DNA of 64,000 bases from Nematostella vectensis (lineage: Eukaryota > Cnidaria > Anthozoa > Actiniaria > Edwardsiidae). Below are positions 44,610-57,000 of this stretch, in pieces. The notes under the pieces are model-generated. The model searched no databases and was not told where the DNA came from. It was given only the letters and a program-made list of their open reading frames with translations. The translations under genes and the position numbers were made by a program. Positions within the stretch are counted from its first letter, which is position 1. Every line of letters starts with the position of its first letter. Location: positions 16,760,953-16,824,952 of the forward strand of contig NC_064036.1 of assembly GCF_932526225.1 (NCBI RefSeq). The letters are read 5' to 3'.

Positions 44610-47600
44610 TTGTAACGTAGATCGAGATGTCAATCAAATTACATGATATAATAATATATGCGCGCTATACTAGCTCCCGTCTTCTTCTTAGTTATTGCTA
44701 AAGATCGTTGTGTGGTTACAAGTTTTCCCATTATATTTAAATCAAATAATTATTCAATTTTAGGAAACAAATCTGAACAATTTTGCCATTGCATTTTGTG
44801 CGCGCTCTGCATGCGCAATCAAGAATGAAACAAACGATATTTTCTTTTTTCGCATATAATTCTCTGCTTTAAAAAGTTTTCGCTATTCTGTTGCCGTCTC
44901 AGAATTTAAACGAATTTAAAGAAAATGCGTTGTTTCAGATTTGCCGTCAAAACAGGAAATTATGCACTTGATTCAATCTCCTTTCGCGCGGCCAAGAAAA
45001 TTTTCAGAACTCTGTAGAAAATTCAAATTGCAATCAAATTCAATCCCCTTTTCAGAATTTAAAAGCTTTTTAAAGCTTTCTTTGGCTAGATTGTTTAGTT
45101 AAAGGTTTTAAGAGCTTTAAATAAATTTCTTCAGTTTCTTAGGTTTCAAATATTCCCGAGTTCCCCCCTTCAACTGTTTGTGGAATCCGATTACAGGGAG
45201 TGAAAATCGTGGAATGGAATAGGAATGCGTGGATTGCTCAGTAGAGAAGACCTTTGAACCCAGCATTCGAGGAAAATGGCGCCTTCTTCATTGCAGTCAT
45301 TGCCCCTGTACCCTCCTCACCTGCGAGGACGGTCGAATATCTTAAGACTGAATAAGACAGATGATTTAGTCGTATGAGACCTGCCTACGACACGTCTTAG
45401 CCCTGAATTACACACTACGACTTTCGAGGCCGACCGTCCTAGCGGGGTCGTACGCTGATTTACACTCTACGATTCGAGTTGTAGAGTCGTTGCGGGCAAG
45501 TCGGATATGAGCAGACTCGTACCCTTTCGTTATTTGCTGTTGCGTGGATGTCCACAGGAACCCTGAAGCGAAGACGGGAAAAAAAAATAACTGGCAGATT
45601 ACAGATCCAAGATGGCGGACGAAATCGGCGCTAGCAAATGTTACGATTTTTTACAGACTAAACAGCTCAGAATATTTCCTTTTCTGGAAACACTTTTTTT
45701 GTTTTGACATTCGGGGCATCAAACATTGAAACAACCAATCACAGATCAAATTGTAAGATGACGTCATAACACTCGCTGGACCTAAGTAAAAAAACATGGT
45801 GGCCATAGAGAGTCGAGAATAAGAGCATAAAACAGTATCTTTCTGATTTTTGGTAGGGTTTTAGACGTATCAAAACTTGAAAGACTTGTAGAAAAGCCTT
45901 TGGGCGCAAAGATATGGTAAAAATTTATATTTAGAATGGCTATGTTCGGTGGGAAGTCCGATTCGCTAAAGTCAATAGGTGACGGCGAGGATCATCACGA
46001 TTGAATTACAGCATGGAAGCGTAATTATACTGGAATTCGAAGGCACACTTAATGGTGGACAAGCAGGCATGGATTCTTGACCCTGGAGTTGACTACTCAG
46101 TACTGCAAATGGTATTCGATGGGTCCTCCGAAGCTCATAATGCATGCATAAATACATGCCTTACGGTGTGTTGTGTTTAGTTTCAATAAGTTATATATGC
46201 AGCCCGTCCGAGTTTTTCGATCATGAACATTCAGTATTCAAATTTCCTTGTGCAGGCGCTGTTAAAAGCTAAATGGGGGTCTAGAATTTTTCAAAGGCGG
46301 TTCAATTTATGAAAACTATTACAAAAGCTTTATGTGCTTAACAAGGATTGGACCATTGGACCACAGAACCACACCTAGATCAGCCACTGCAGAAAATGAC
46401 TTGACACATACAGTATTTCATATTTGTTTTAATGTCTTAATAGTGGTATAAGCTTATATCATCTCATCTCCTACACACAAAAAGCATGTGGTACACAGAA
46501 TATCAAATAAAACAAATAGAAGACACAGTTTGAATTTTTTTTGGTTGGCTTGTACCAACCAGCCCATCTTGTGTATGTCTCTAAAGCATGAATGGGCTAT
46601 GACTTGATAGCCGAAAGGCTGAATGGGCTTAGGATTTATATGCCTTGAAGGTTAGAGGGATAATTGCCCAGGGGTGGGCTGGAAAGGGGGGCAGTATTCA
46701 GTTATAAACATGATGGAATGTTCCAACAGAGCTCAAAATTTCATACACCCAAAAAGGATGGAAACTTGCCAACCTCAAAATACACAAGCCTGTTGGTAAA
46801 ATGTTCAATCCCAAAGAAATGCAGTGGACACATGTTGTGTTGTAAATGTTTTTACAGCATAATGCAATATGTCTAGAAGACAAATCATTTTCATGAGCTT
46901 GTCATGTCAAATTTTCAGTCAGAGTAAATGGGACAAAAGTGGAAACAATTTCATACATTTTTTTACAATCAAGCACCATACATAAAAGTGATGTGAAATA
47001 ATCATAGATCCCCTCTCATTTCAAAAGCCCATTGCACCTTTTGAATGCACAATATGCTGTGACTTATATTATGTTTTAGTGCGAATTAAAAAACCCAGAA
47101 GTATAATACTGTGTTAGCTCTGAGGATTTAATACATAGAAACTTTTTAACCACCTTCATCCATGCTCTTGGTTTATACTCGGATCATACTAGAAGTAGAA
47201 AACCCTTCCCTCACTAGAAAACATGTTATTACTAGAAAACCTATTTTCAACAAGGGGTCCATGGACCAGGGGCAGGGCCGTAGCAGAGGCTGGGGTGCAA
47301 ATCTCCATTAACAATGATAGCCATATAATCTCATACCATTTTTCCACCAAGCAGCATTCTTTAAGCATTGTCTTTGTAAATATGAAGGGGGTCCCCCCTA
47401 TTTTCTTGACAGTGCTACAGAACTGAGAGGTCAGTTTGTAACCATACTTTCAAAATGTGTAATAGTCAATAACACATAGCTAGAACAAATAAAACAAATA
47501 TTCAATAAAAAAAGTTTTTTATCAATAAGAGTGGAATTCAAAGGAGAAAATTCAATGATCTCTCTGTCCATCCTTATATATTTACTTATCTTCATCTTCT

Positions 47601-49157
47601 TTGCCATGGTCAATATCTGAAATAAATTGTAACAATTATATTAAGAAAAGAGGAAGGGGTTTCTTTTCAATTTGATTTATAGAGTACAGTAGCTTATTAT
47701 TTGTGATGGCCTTATTGCAGAGGAGCCAACTGAAACTACAGCCTCACACACTAATTTTATTTTATTTTTACTTAATTTAGCTATTTAATAATAAACTTTG
47801 GCAGCGCTGTATAAGATTTCTGGTTTTAAAATCAGCCAGAAAAAGCAAAAAATAATAGCAATAAATACGGCTAGGCTAGCTATCAAACGAAGCAGTCCAC
47901 TTGACAGTGTAGGGAGGGCCCTTGTTTCCTATACTTATGTCGGTGATGTTCAGAGCTCAACACGATATTGTTTAAAGAAGCCAAACGTCCCAGCAACTGG
48001 CGTCGCGTACCATATAGAGACTTACCGATTTCGAAAGCTACATAACCCCTTATTCTTAGAATAATTTTTTCTTAGCCCAGAAAATTTATTGTAGAGAGAT
48101 CTTGGCAAATGTCTACACGTGTTTGGGTTCGAAATTGGTCAAACATGCCGCTGCAGAGCTCCAATTCCCTTCGAATAAATACTTACCATCTTCCATATTT
48201 TTACTCCATCGCTTCGAGACCTTGCACAAGATATCTTGGAAAGATGACCTAACACACTGGCTGCTCTAAAATTGCAAACATCGACGGGAAAAAGCTTTTA
48301 AAGCGAAAAATATATCTTCCCGGCGGTAAAAGGCGAGGGGCTTGAATGATGACGTCATAATCCATTTAGGCCGCCATATTTGTGTTACCAGAAAAGGAAA
48401 TATTCTGAGCTGCTAAAAAAGACCTATACATACTGCATTTCTTTCTTGTAAAATTCCATGTGCACATGAAATAACTGCAGAAATAGCCTATATACTTTCC
48501 TGGAGTTTGGAATTCGGCGTAAGATCATGTGCGAATAGTGACTTCCTCGCTCTAGAGCTTCTTCTAGGGAACATAAAGACAGTATGTGCTCGAATTAAAT
48601 CTCTGAAAGTAGATATTTGTGATGAATACACAGAGAGGGCCAGAGGGTTTTTGCGTCCTCAGTGGATCTTTTACGTCCCTTCGGTTCAGGTTAGTAAAAA
48701 GACTGGACCTCCGGTTAAGTGTCCTTATCCGAGAAGACTGGAAACACGGGAGAATAACTCAATTGTGACACAAATTCGAATCAAGGCAGGAACCCGGAAA
48801 AAATCCCCTGTTTGAGTCAGGATTTGAACCCGTGCTTCACTTATTTGGGGTTATTCGGTGCTTACCCTCCTCGGGCCTATTGAGCATCGGTATTCGCTTG
48901 CTTTGAAACAAACGTGCCCCAGATGAGAGCAGTCACAGACTGAATTTTCGCAGAGCATCCCCCCCCCAACTCTCGCAAAAAAAAAATCAGAAAACTATAT
49001 AATCGATCAAAAAGGAACTATGAATCCAAGAAATTGACTTTTTTACAGATATGTTCGGTACACAACTAAAAATATGTTTTGTTCGCCCGTGTTTCTATGA
49101 ATTCTGTAATTCAAACACCGCTCGCAGCTTAGGTCGGGAAACTAAAAGCTGTAGAGG
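44610..49157. other. Intergenic region with a possible inverted pair and promoter-like motifs
   Basis: No convincing gene. A 25-bp perfect inverted pair (CAGCTCAGAATATTTCC plus TTTTCTGG) lies at 45663-45687 and 48388-48412. Each side also carries a CRE palindrome TGACGTCA (45759-45766 and 48350-48357) and a GATGGCGG/ATGGCGGCC-type motif (45607-45618 and about 48371-48379 on the minus strand). A minus-strand exon pair at about 48280-48187 and 47613-47580 could encode an acidic C-terminus ending EDEDK, but the model is too short to call. Confidence 0.35.
45607..45618 (+). promoter_or_regulatory. YY1-like CCAAGATGGCGG motif
   Basis: CCAAGATGGCGG matches the YY1-type motif often found at animal promoters around start codons. 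A TGACGTCA CRE palindrome lies 140 bp downstream. No attached gene could be confirmed, so promoter function is an inference. Confidence 0.3.
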
Positions 49158-49397
49158 CTGGTTCTCACGAGCGACGACGGAACTGTAAGAGACTTATGTC
49201 GCGTGAGAACCGGCCCGACGTAAGCATTAGCGAAACATAAGCATAAATTCACCAAACTCGTCGAGGAGGTATCGGCACTAGCCTACGAACTGAGCATGCG
49301 TAAAACCTTGCGCTTGCGTCGAGCCAGTTTTCACGCGACACAAGACTCTTACGCTTCCGTCTCCGCTTACGCTTACGTCTTCGTGAGAACCAGCCTT
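49158..49397. mobile_element. MITE-like element, TIR GGCTGGTTCTCACGA
   Basis: Inverted ends AGGCTGGTTCTCACGA (left) and TCGTGAGAACCAGCCT (right) bracket about 240 bp of non-coding sequence, with a second internal GTGAGAACCGGCC. The element is non-autonomous. The target duplication was not resolved. Confidence 0.7.
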
Positions 49398-49627
49398 AAA
49401 GCTCGTCCTCGATCGTCGGCGGCGTAGGATAAGCATTTTGTAAGTCCCGCCGGGTAGAGAACAAGAAGGCTGTTTCTTGAAACCACAAGTTGTTTACTGC
49501 ACGAAGAAGAACCAAAGAACTCTAGCGAAGAAATGACTTACAAGGAACTTATTTTATAGTCGATTTTATTTCTTGAATCACTCGGTTGTATTTTTTTACG
49601 ACGTTTCGCAATGCTGCCTTCATCAGG

Positions 49628-49890
49628 ATTACTGTCGAATCCGTTGTATCGCGACCCGCGTTTTCAAAACCCGATTTGTTTTGGTTTTCTGTTCCGTCAT
49701 TAAAATCATTCTGAGCCAATCAAAGTCTCGCTTTGTACACTTCCCTGGCTATCCTCTGGTCGAAAACTAGACAGTGACGCGACACAAAGCCAGGCAACTG
49801 CACTAGGCGAGAGATGGCCAAAGGAAAAGACAAAAACAAATCGATGTTTTGAAAATGCGGCGTCGCGATACAACGGATTCGACAGTAACG
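49628..49890. mobile_element. MITE-like element with 60-bp TIRs
   Basis: Left end TTACTGTCGAATCCGTTGTA, followed by TCGCGAC, matches the inverted right end over about 60 bp with a few mismatches and indels. It is 263 bp long and non-coding; the small open frames on both strands are by-products of the inverted arms. Confidence 0.75.
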
Positions 49891-50871
49891 GTAAATTATG
49901 ACGGGCAAAAACTCTTTTAAAGTCGAAGTATATCTGCGTGTGTGCGACTACTAGCACTCATAGGGTTCTTGTACCACTATCTCGTAAGCATATGTTTTGA
50001 TTGGTTTGTCCCGGGGGTGAATGCGTAATCAAGACACACACATATACTTTTTACACAGTCATATTCTAAATTGTCAAACGTCTTACGCAAGAGAAACTAA
50101 ACTACTAAAATAAAAGGTTGTGATAAATATAAGAGCCAGATACTCAAAAATAAGAGTTACAAACGAAAAGTTCAAAAAGTTAATTATGTTTTCAAACAAG
50201 GTAAGTATAAACAATACGTAAGTACCAACAAGATGAAACTAAACTCTAGTGCGTGTCAGGTTTGTTGCTGTAAACAATATTTGGTGGACGCCTTTTTGTC
50301 AACGACAATTTTAAGTCCTCTCCCCATTCATCCAATTCATCCCTCATCCACCCTCCCCCCCCCCCCCTTGTTATATGATGCAGAGTCCCTTACAATACCG
50401 TGTTGCAGGCCCGTAGCTAGGATTTTAAGCGGGATGGTTAGTTTTTCCATTTTTATTAGCAGACCAAACTTCTGGTATACGCCTCTCCTCGCCTTACTAC
50501 ATAAGGCAATCAATACTTCAAATAACTTCAATTGTATTTAAAATGGAATTAATAGGGTGGATGCCAATGTGTGTATGCTAGTGTGCTTTTAAAGTCCACA
50601 TTTATGATAATAATAAAGATAATTATTTTTAAAAAGATCTTTATATTCTATTTAAAGACAGCTTGATGTGCACGATATGTCTGGCCAAACGTTAAATTTT
50701 TTTGTTAACTCTTAGCGGACCTTCAAGCCGAATTTGGGGTGTGTGTGTGTGTGTGTGTTTGTGGGGGGGGGGGGGGGGGTTTCGTCCGAACCCTCCGAAC
50801 CCCTCTGGCTACGGGCCTGTGTTGTCGGATGCCTTTACGTGACTCGATTACAATGGGCGACTAGTACGTTC
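49891..50871. other. 3' flank of the Calx-beta gene
   Basis: Likely 3' UTR and intergenic sequence downstream of the stop at 50872. It contains a (GT)n run at 50739-50758 followed by a 17-base G run at 50763-50779, and a C run near 50357. No other gene recognised. Confidence 0.5.
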
Positions 50872-50984
50872 TCATCTACAAAGACAAACGGCTGCGATGA
50901 TTATAGCGATTAAGATGACAGCTAGCACTACTATGCAAACAATCAGTATAATCTGCAGAATCCTGGATGTTTCCTTTTCTTCTG

Positions 50985-51015
<31 letters not shown>

Positions 51016-54000
51016 ATACATGTTGCTTTAGGACATCTATCGAAACGTACAAGAGGATAAGAAAGATTTTTATAATGATATGACTTTACACCGCAGTATT
51101 CATCTAACTAGTAGCGTGAACCCAACAGTGGTCACCTTAATCTATGTGACCTACCAAGAACCAATGGTGCGTTTTGGGTACTTTTTGAAGATAAAGATCC
51201 AAGCATCAAACTAAAGTCTTACCTTTCTCCTTTTGCTGTTTCGCCTTTAATGCTTCTTCTGCAAGAACAATAAGATATTTTCGAAAAGTCTAAAAATATC
51301 CTTTGGTTAAATAAGAAAACAATAGAGAATGGAAAAATAACAGCTTAAAAAAATTAAAGAATAAGTTAGAATAACAAATAGATAAGTTTGTCTTATCAGA
51401 GGTTGCAACAAGACGTCAGAAAAGGGAATTATTGCATACCGTTGTCATACTCATCGGTTATTCGCACGACACAGGTATCCCGCGTTGTGTTTACCACGGC
51501 CTTTGTAGGGTCTACAGGGGTGAAACTAATCGAAAAGAGCTCGTCACTTTCCGCTATGCTGTCGGTCACGATCGTGATGTTAGCAGACACTTCGGTTTGC
51601 TCGGGGGCGAACGTGATAATGTCATCTTTGAAATCCCGGATGTCGGCCTTAATCATTGCTGTCCACACCATGCTCTGAACCTCTTTGAGCCTGGGACGGA
51701 AGACAAATAAGTGTTAATGAGCCTGGGACGAAAGACAGATAACTGTGTATAGACCTAAGACTACAGACACATAAGTGTAAATAAAACTGGGCAAGGGAAA
51801 GATAAGAGTGAGTGATCCTGGGACGAGAGACAGATGAGTGTGAATAAACCTGGGACGGGAGACAGATAAGTGTGAGTGATCCTGGGACGGGAGACAGATA
51901 AGTGTGAATGAACCTGGGAGGAGAGACAGATAAGTGTGAATGAGCCTGGGACGAGGGACAGATAACTTTGAGGTACCCTTGGAAGAGAGACGGATACTGA
52001 ATCAACCTATCCTACTAGTAGGCGTTTGTTGTGTTTTCGCGACGGAAACCCCGCTTTCCCGTGTTTTGGGCGCCATCTTGGATTTATGGCCGCGCGCGAG
52101 CTGGATGCGAGAGCAAAAGGCATCCCCAGCCCCCTCCCCCAGCTTTTGCCTTTTGCTCTCGCATCCAGCTCGCGCGCGGCCATAAATCCAAGATGGCGCC
52201 CAAAACACGGGAAAGCTGGGTTTTTGTCGTGGAAACACCAACAAACGCCTACTAGTAGGCTAGAATGAACCTGGTACGGAAGACTGAGCAATAAATCGAT
52301 AATACAACACGAAGCAGTGCTGATGATGACGTAGAAGATGTTAATGTTGTTGTTGTTGATAGTGATGATGATTATGTTGATAAGAATGATGATGATGATG
52401 GTGAAAATGATGTTGCTGATGATGATGCTGATGCCGATGATGATGTTGATGATGACGTTGGCAGATGTGGTTGGAGCTACAGAATCAAGTGTATCGTACC
52501 TCACTGAGACGGGGACCTCCGCCAGTCCAGTCTTTCTCATAGGAACTGTGACTCTGCCTTTCTGCTCTTCGACAGTGATGTTCAAGTAAACAAAACTAAT
52601 GCTCACTGGCAAAAAAAAACACACTTCAAGTCAACGGTTGACTCGAAACTCTACGTTGTATATATCGCACTCTCCACTACCAGACTAACAGGTAGGTTAT
52701 AGTTGTGAGCCTTTATATATAAGCAAAATGTGCACTCCTCACCTGGCGCCCGTTTCTCAAAACACCCGAGAAATCTCGGGCCCGAAAACTTTTTTTTGAA
52801 TTTTTGCCCGAAATTTCGCATGTTTTCCTATTTGAGATCCGCTTTTATGATTTAGAAAAGTTTTAACTTCCTCTTGGTTCATATTCCAAATGATTACGCT
52901 CAAAAGGGCTATTTTCGAAGTTTTGCTGAAGCCAGAAAGTTACCCGAAAAGTCTCGGATGACTGCGGTGTCCCAAAAACTTTCTTAATATTTGAGACATG
53001 TGTTTTTCGGGCCCGAGAAGATCACAATCTGTAAATCTATAAAGAGAATCATCCTTTACATGAAACTTTGTGGTAAAATCCGATGTTTGACAATATTTCA
53101 ACACGTTTAGATACCATAAATTTTATAGGAATTAGCAACTGTAGCAAGCTTTTCAAATTTAAGGAATAAATCGTTTTCGGGCCCGAGAACTCTCGGGTGT
53201 TTCGAGAAACTAGCCTCTGGATCTAATGAATTTTCACCTAACAAGAATATATACCTCTATCATTGTCTGTGATACAAACAGTAGCATCCCGCGGGTCAAC
53301 CAGAACATTCGCTCGAGAAACGTTCAGCCTCACTATGAAACACTCAGTGCCTTCGGTCACGTGATCATCGTGGATTGCAAATGTGTAGCTCTTCAAGTCT
53401 TCATTTACAGCAAAGGTGTCGGCGATTTCTTTATGCGTGAAGTCACCTGGCGCAGACGCATTCAGGTTGACTGTTGAAATACTGATACACAGAAAAAGAC
53501 TTCTTCGAAAAATGAGACAAAACCTTTTAAGGTTAAGCATTGACAGGCCTAGGGGGTTGAATCACCTTCTCACCTTCAGGGCACAGTCATAGATCGAAAT
53601 CAGATCAAAGCATATTTATAAATTATAGGCAGTGGCTCATAATGGCTGACAAACCGACCAGTTGGCCAAGGAAGGTACTTGGATATTTGTATGATAAAGG
53701 AGGGAGGTACTTGGATATATTTGTATGATAGAGGAGGGGGGTACTTGGATATTTGTATGATAGAAGAGGGAGGTACTTGGATATTTGTATGATAAAAGAG
53801 GGGTACTTGGATCAGTGGATATTTGTATGATAGAAGAGGGAGGTACTTGGATATTTGTATGATAGAAGAGGGAGGTACTTGGATATTTGTATGATAGAAG
53901 AGGGTACTTGGATATTTGTATGATAGAGGAGGGGGGTACTTCGATATTTGTATAATAGAGAAGGGAGGCATTTGGATATTTGTATGATAGAGAAGAGGGA

Positions 54001-57000
54001 GGTACTTGGATATATTGCTCCAGCAGGAGGCTGGTGCATCTATAACGCCTGTCTATTCATGTGACGATAACCTGAGGACCGCCCATTCCAAGCGTCGTCA
54101 TTTTTATAACTTCATACCTACTCCTCCCCGCCTGGACTGATTTGCCCTTTTATTCCGTGTCCCCCCTTGCCAATGCTACCAAAATAGTGATTTCGATGTA
54201 TAGTATAATTTCTCTCATACCCTAGGTCCAATGGTATTGACGTGTTTCCGGTCTTGCGCACTAGCAGCGTAATATTCCCCTCACTCTCGGCCACACTCAC
54301 GGTTTTGTTGACGAAACCGAAGGTCACTAAACGTGTAAGAAAAATAAATATTTTTTTCTTATTTTTTTATCATTTTCTCTTGCTACTGTCATTTTGAATA
54401 TTGGAACGCATATACATCACAATTCATTTGGGCAACAAGTGCTCAAAATATACAAAAGTAAGACCCTCCCAGCAACCTTTTCGGTTGTGCCTCGTGGGTA
54501 CTAGGTACGAATTTGTGACAGGCTTGTAACCTAGGTAACCTCAGCTGAATAATCAAATGAGCCGTTTTTCAGGTAATGGGGTACAGTGGCTGTAAACTTC
54601 TGCCACCCAAAGCCTCGATTCCCGCTTAAACTCCACAGGACCCCCATAACCGGATAATGCTGTGCGTACCTTTATCGCCGTGGTCTGTTATCGTGACTGT
54701 CACGCTACTGTAGTTCAGTGTCACGTGGGGTGAGGTAGTCGTGGCAGTTATGTTGAACGATTCGGTGTTTTCAAGGGTGGCGTCATTGATGATGGTGACT
54801 GTTGCATGCTGGGAAGGCTCTTCTTGAGTAAAAGTCACGGATGAATAGGGCAGGCGATGGTCACGGCTGGAGCTTGCACTGATGTTAGTAATGGCGAACC
54901 TGAATTGACGCATCATCATAATCAACTTGATCATCTTCGTACATGGTCATCATAAAAAACACTGTCTTGATCTAGCACTGCATAATTATCCCCAGGATTC
55001 AAGATCTGACTATGAGGGGGAGGGAAAGGAAGGCAACGGGAGATTGTTAGGTGGCCGTTATGTACGCCTAAAAGCTTACGTTATCTTAATGGGAATTCCC
55101 AGGATTCCAGATATGACTATAAGGGGGAGGGAAAGGAAGGCAACGGGAGATTGTAAGGTGACCGTTATGTACGCCTAAAAGCTTACGTTATCTCAATGGG
55201 GATTCCCAGGATTCCAGACTGGACTGTCAGGGGGAGGGAAAGGTTTCCAGCATTTTCAGCGACAGTGACCGATGAACTTGTGAACCCAATGGTTGCTAGA
55301 AAATACAATACAATGACTCGAGCGTGACACATAAGTTAGTGTGAAATCGTCCAGATTGAGGGGCCAGTGCTGAAAAACGCAAGGCTTTTTACCGGCGAAA
55401 TGTCACATTTTGGCGAATGCTAAGAAAACTGAAAGCTTTTATTAAAGTATTTTTTGTACATTATGGTTTTAATGCTGTACAGTAAGTCAAAACAGCGACT
55501 TAAGTCAGCCTTTAGTACCTTTACTCGAACGATTCAACACTGAGATTGTGTTTGTTTTCGCCAGAACACGCGCATGCGCATACGTTATTCAGCACTGTCG
55601 ATTGCGGGCAAGTTTTGTTGAGCATGACATTTAAAATCAATGTGATACTAATCAATGAGCATGACGTTAATGAGCGTGACATGATTAGGATGACGTAAGT
55701 AAGCAAGACGTGATTAACATGACGTTACTGAGTTTGACATGCTTTGCATGACGTTAATGAGCGTGACATGATTAGCATAGATGACGGAGCGGTCTATTGC
55801 AAACTCACCATTGTCATCGTTAACTATGGTTAGATTGATGTAAGTTTGTCGAAGGTTAGCAATGGGGTCGTTACTGCTTAACACTAAGAAAAAATCTTTA
55901 TCGTTCTCTAGGATTTCATCGTCAAAGATCTGCACGCTGAAAGTGTAGTTACGCACTCCTTCTCCAAGGCGGATCGTTTCGTTCGAGAACATGTAATCAA
56001 TCCCTTGGTACGCTGTACCATTGTGCGCATTCACTCTGTGGATAAGAACGAGGAGAAGTGTCAAAATTGATGTTGATAATGAGAACAATTATAATGATAG
56101 TGATAATGATAAAGATGGCTACGATAACAGTAGTGCTGATGGAGATGATTATGATAACAGTGATGATGGTGATTATTATTATGATGTTAACGATGATAAA
56201 TAATGATGGTATGGTCGTGGTGGTGATGATGGTGGCAGTGGTAATGATTTTAGATAACATGGCCGTAGCAGGGGTGGGGCACTGGGGGCACGTGTCCCCC
56301 AATATTTTTTAAAAAAAAATAAGGAAATGACCAGTAGGGGCGTGGCTGTGCCCCTAATTGTTGTCTTAATGTTTTTGTATTGTGCCTCCCCCCCAATCTT
56401 TTGAGGCCTGCTACGGCTATGGATAGTGATTCCGATGATGGGTAATGATCATGGATGATTGGTAAGTTGTGTTGTAAATTGCATAGTGATTGGCATTAGT
56501 ACTTACTGTACAGTGACGGGAGTATCGTAAGCCGTGAGTTTCTCCACCGTTATGTTGACTAGGCCGGCATCCTCTCGCACAGACCTCAGCACTGAGCCTT
56601 TAAACCCCACGTCAGCTAGACAACACAAAATGCAACTTAGCCGCCATTTGTGTCGGAAAAGAAATATTTTTATTCCATTAAAATGGATAACAAGGAACTT
56701 CTCAGATTCTAGAATCTTGATCGTAGATTTCACTGCACGATTCCTTGCGGCTCCATCGTATGATGACAACCAGGGGCCGGTTTACTGGGTTTACTAACCC
56801 TGGATTAAGCGAGTGAAAAACTTGTTTGACGAGTAAAATTTACACAGGATACCCAGTAGATCGATAGAGAGCAACTGAAATTTAACTTTGGTGATTTTAT
56901 TTTCGCAGAAAAAAAAAACAAACAAACAAAATAAATAAACACCTCTACACCGCCTGTAATATTACCGCCATTTCATTGCCAAAAATGTCATTTGCAGGAT

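Noticed and set aside
45936-46157. Short plus-strand reading with LEFEGTL as an exon
   Set aside because: It starts directly after a stop, hits another stop after about 33 codons, and has no consistent splice partners.
47580-48290. Two-exon minus-strand gene ending EDEDK
   Set aside because: A donor/acceptor pair with matching phase exists, but the coding part is only about 14-35 residues and no start or family could be established.
51432-51710. Plus-strand frame over the last Calx-beta C-half exon
   Set aside because: Shadow of the minus-strand exon; no independent evidence for coding.
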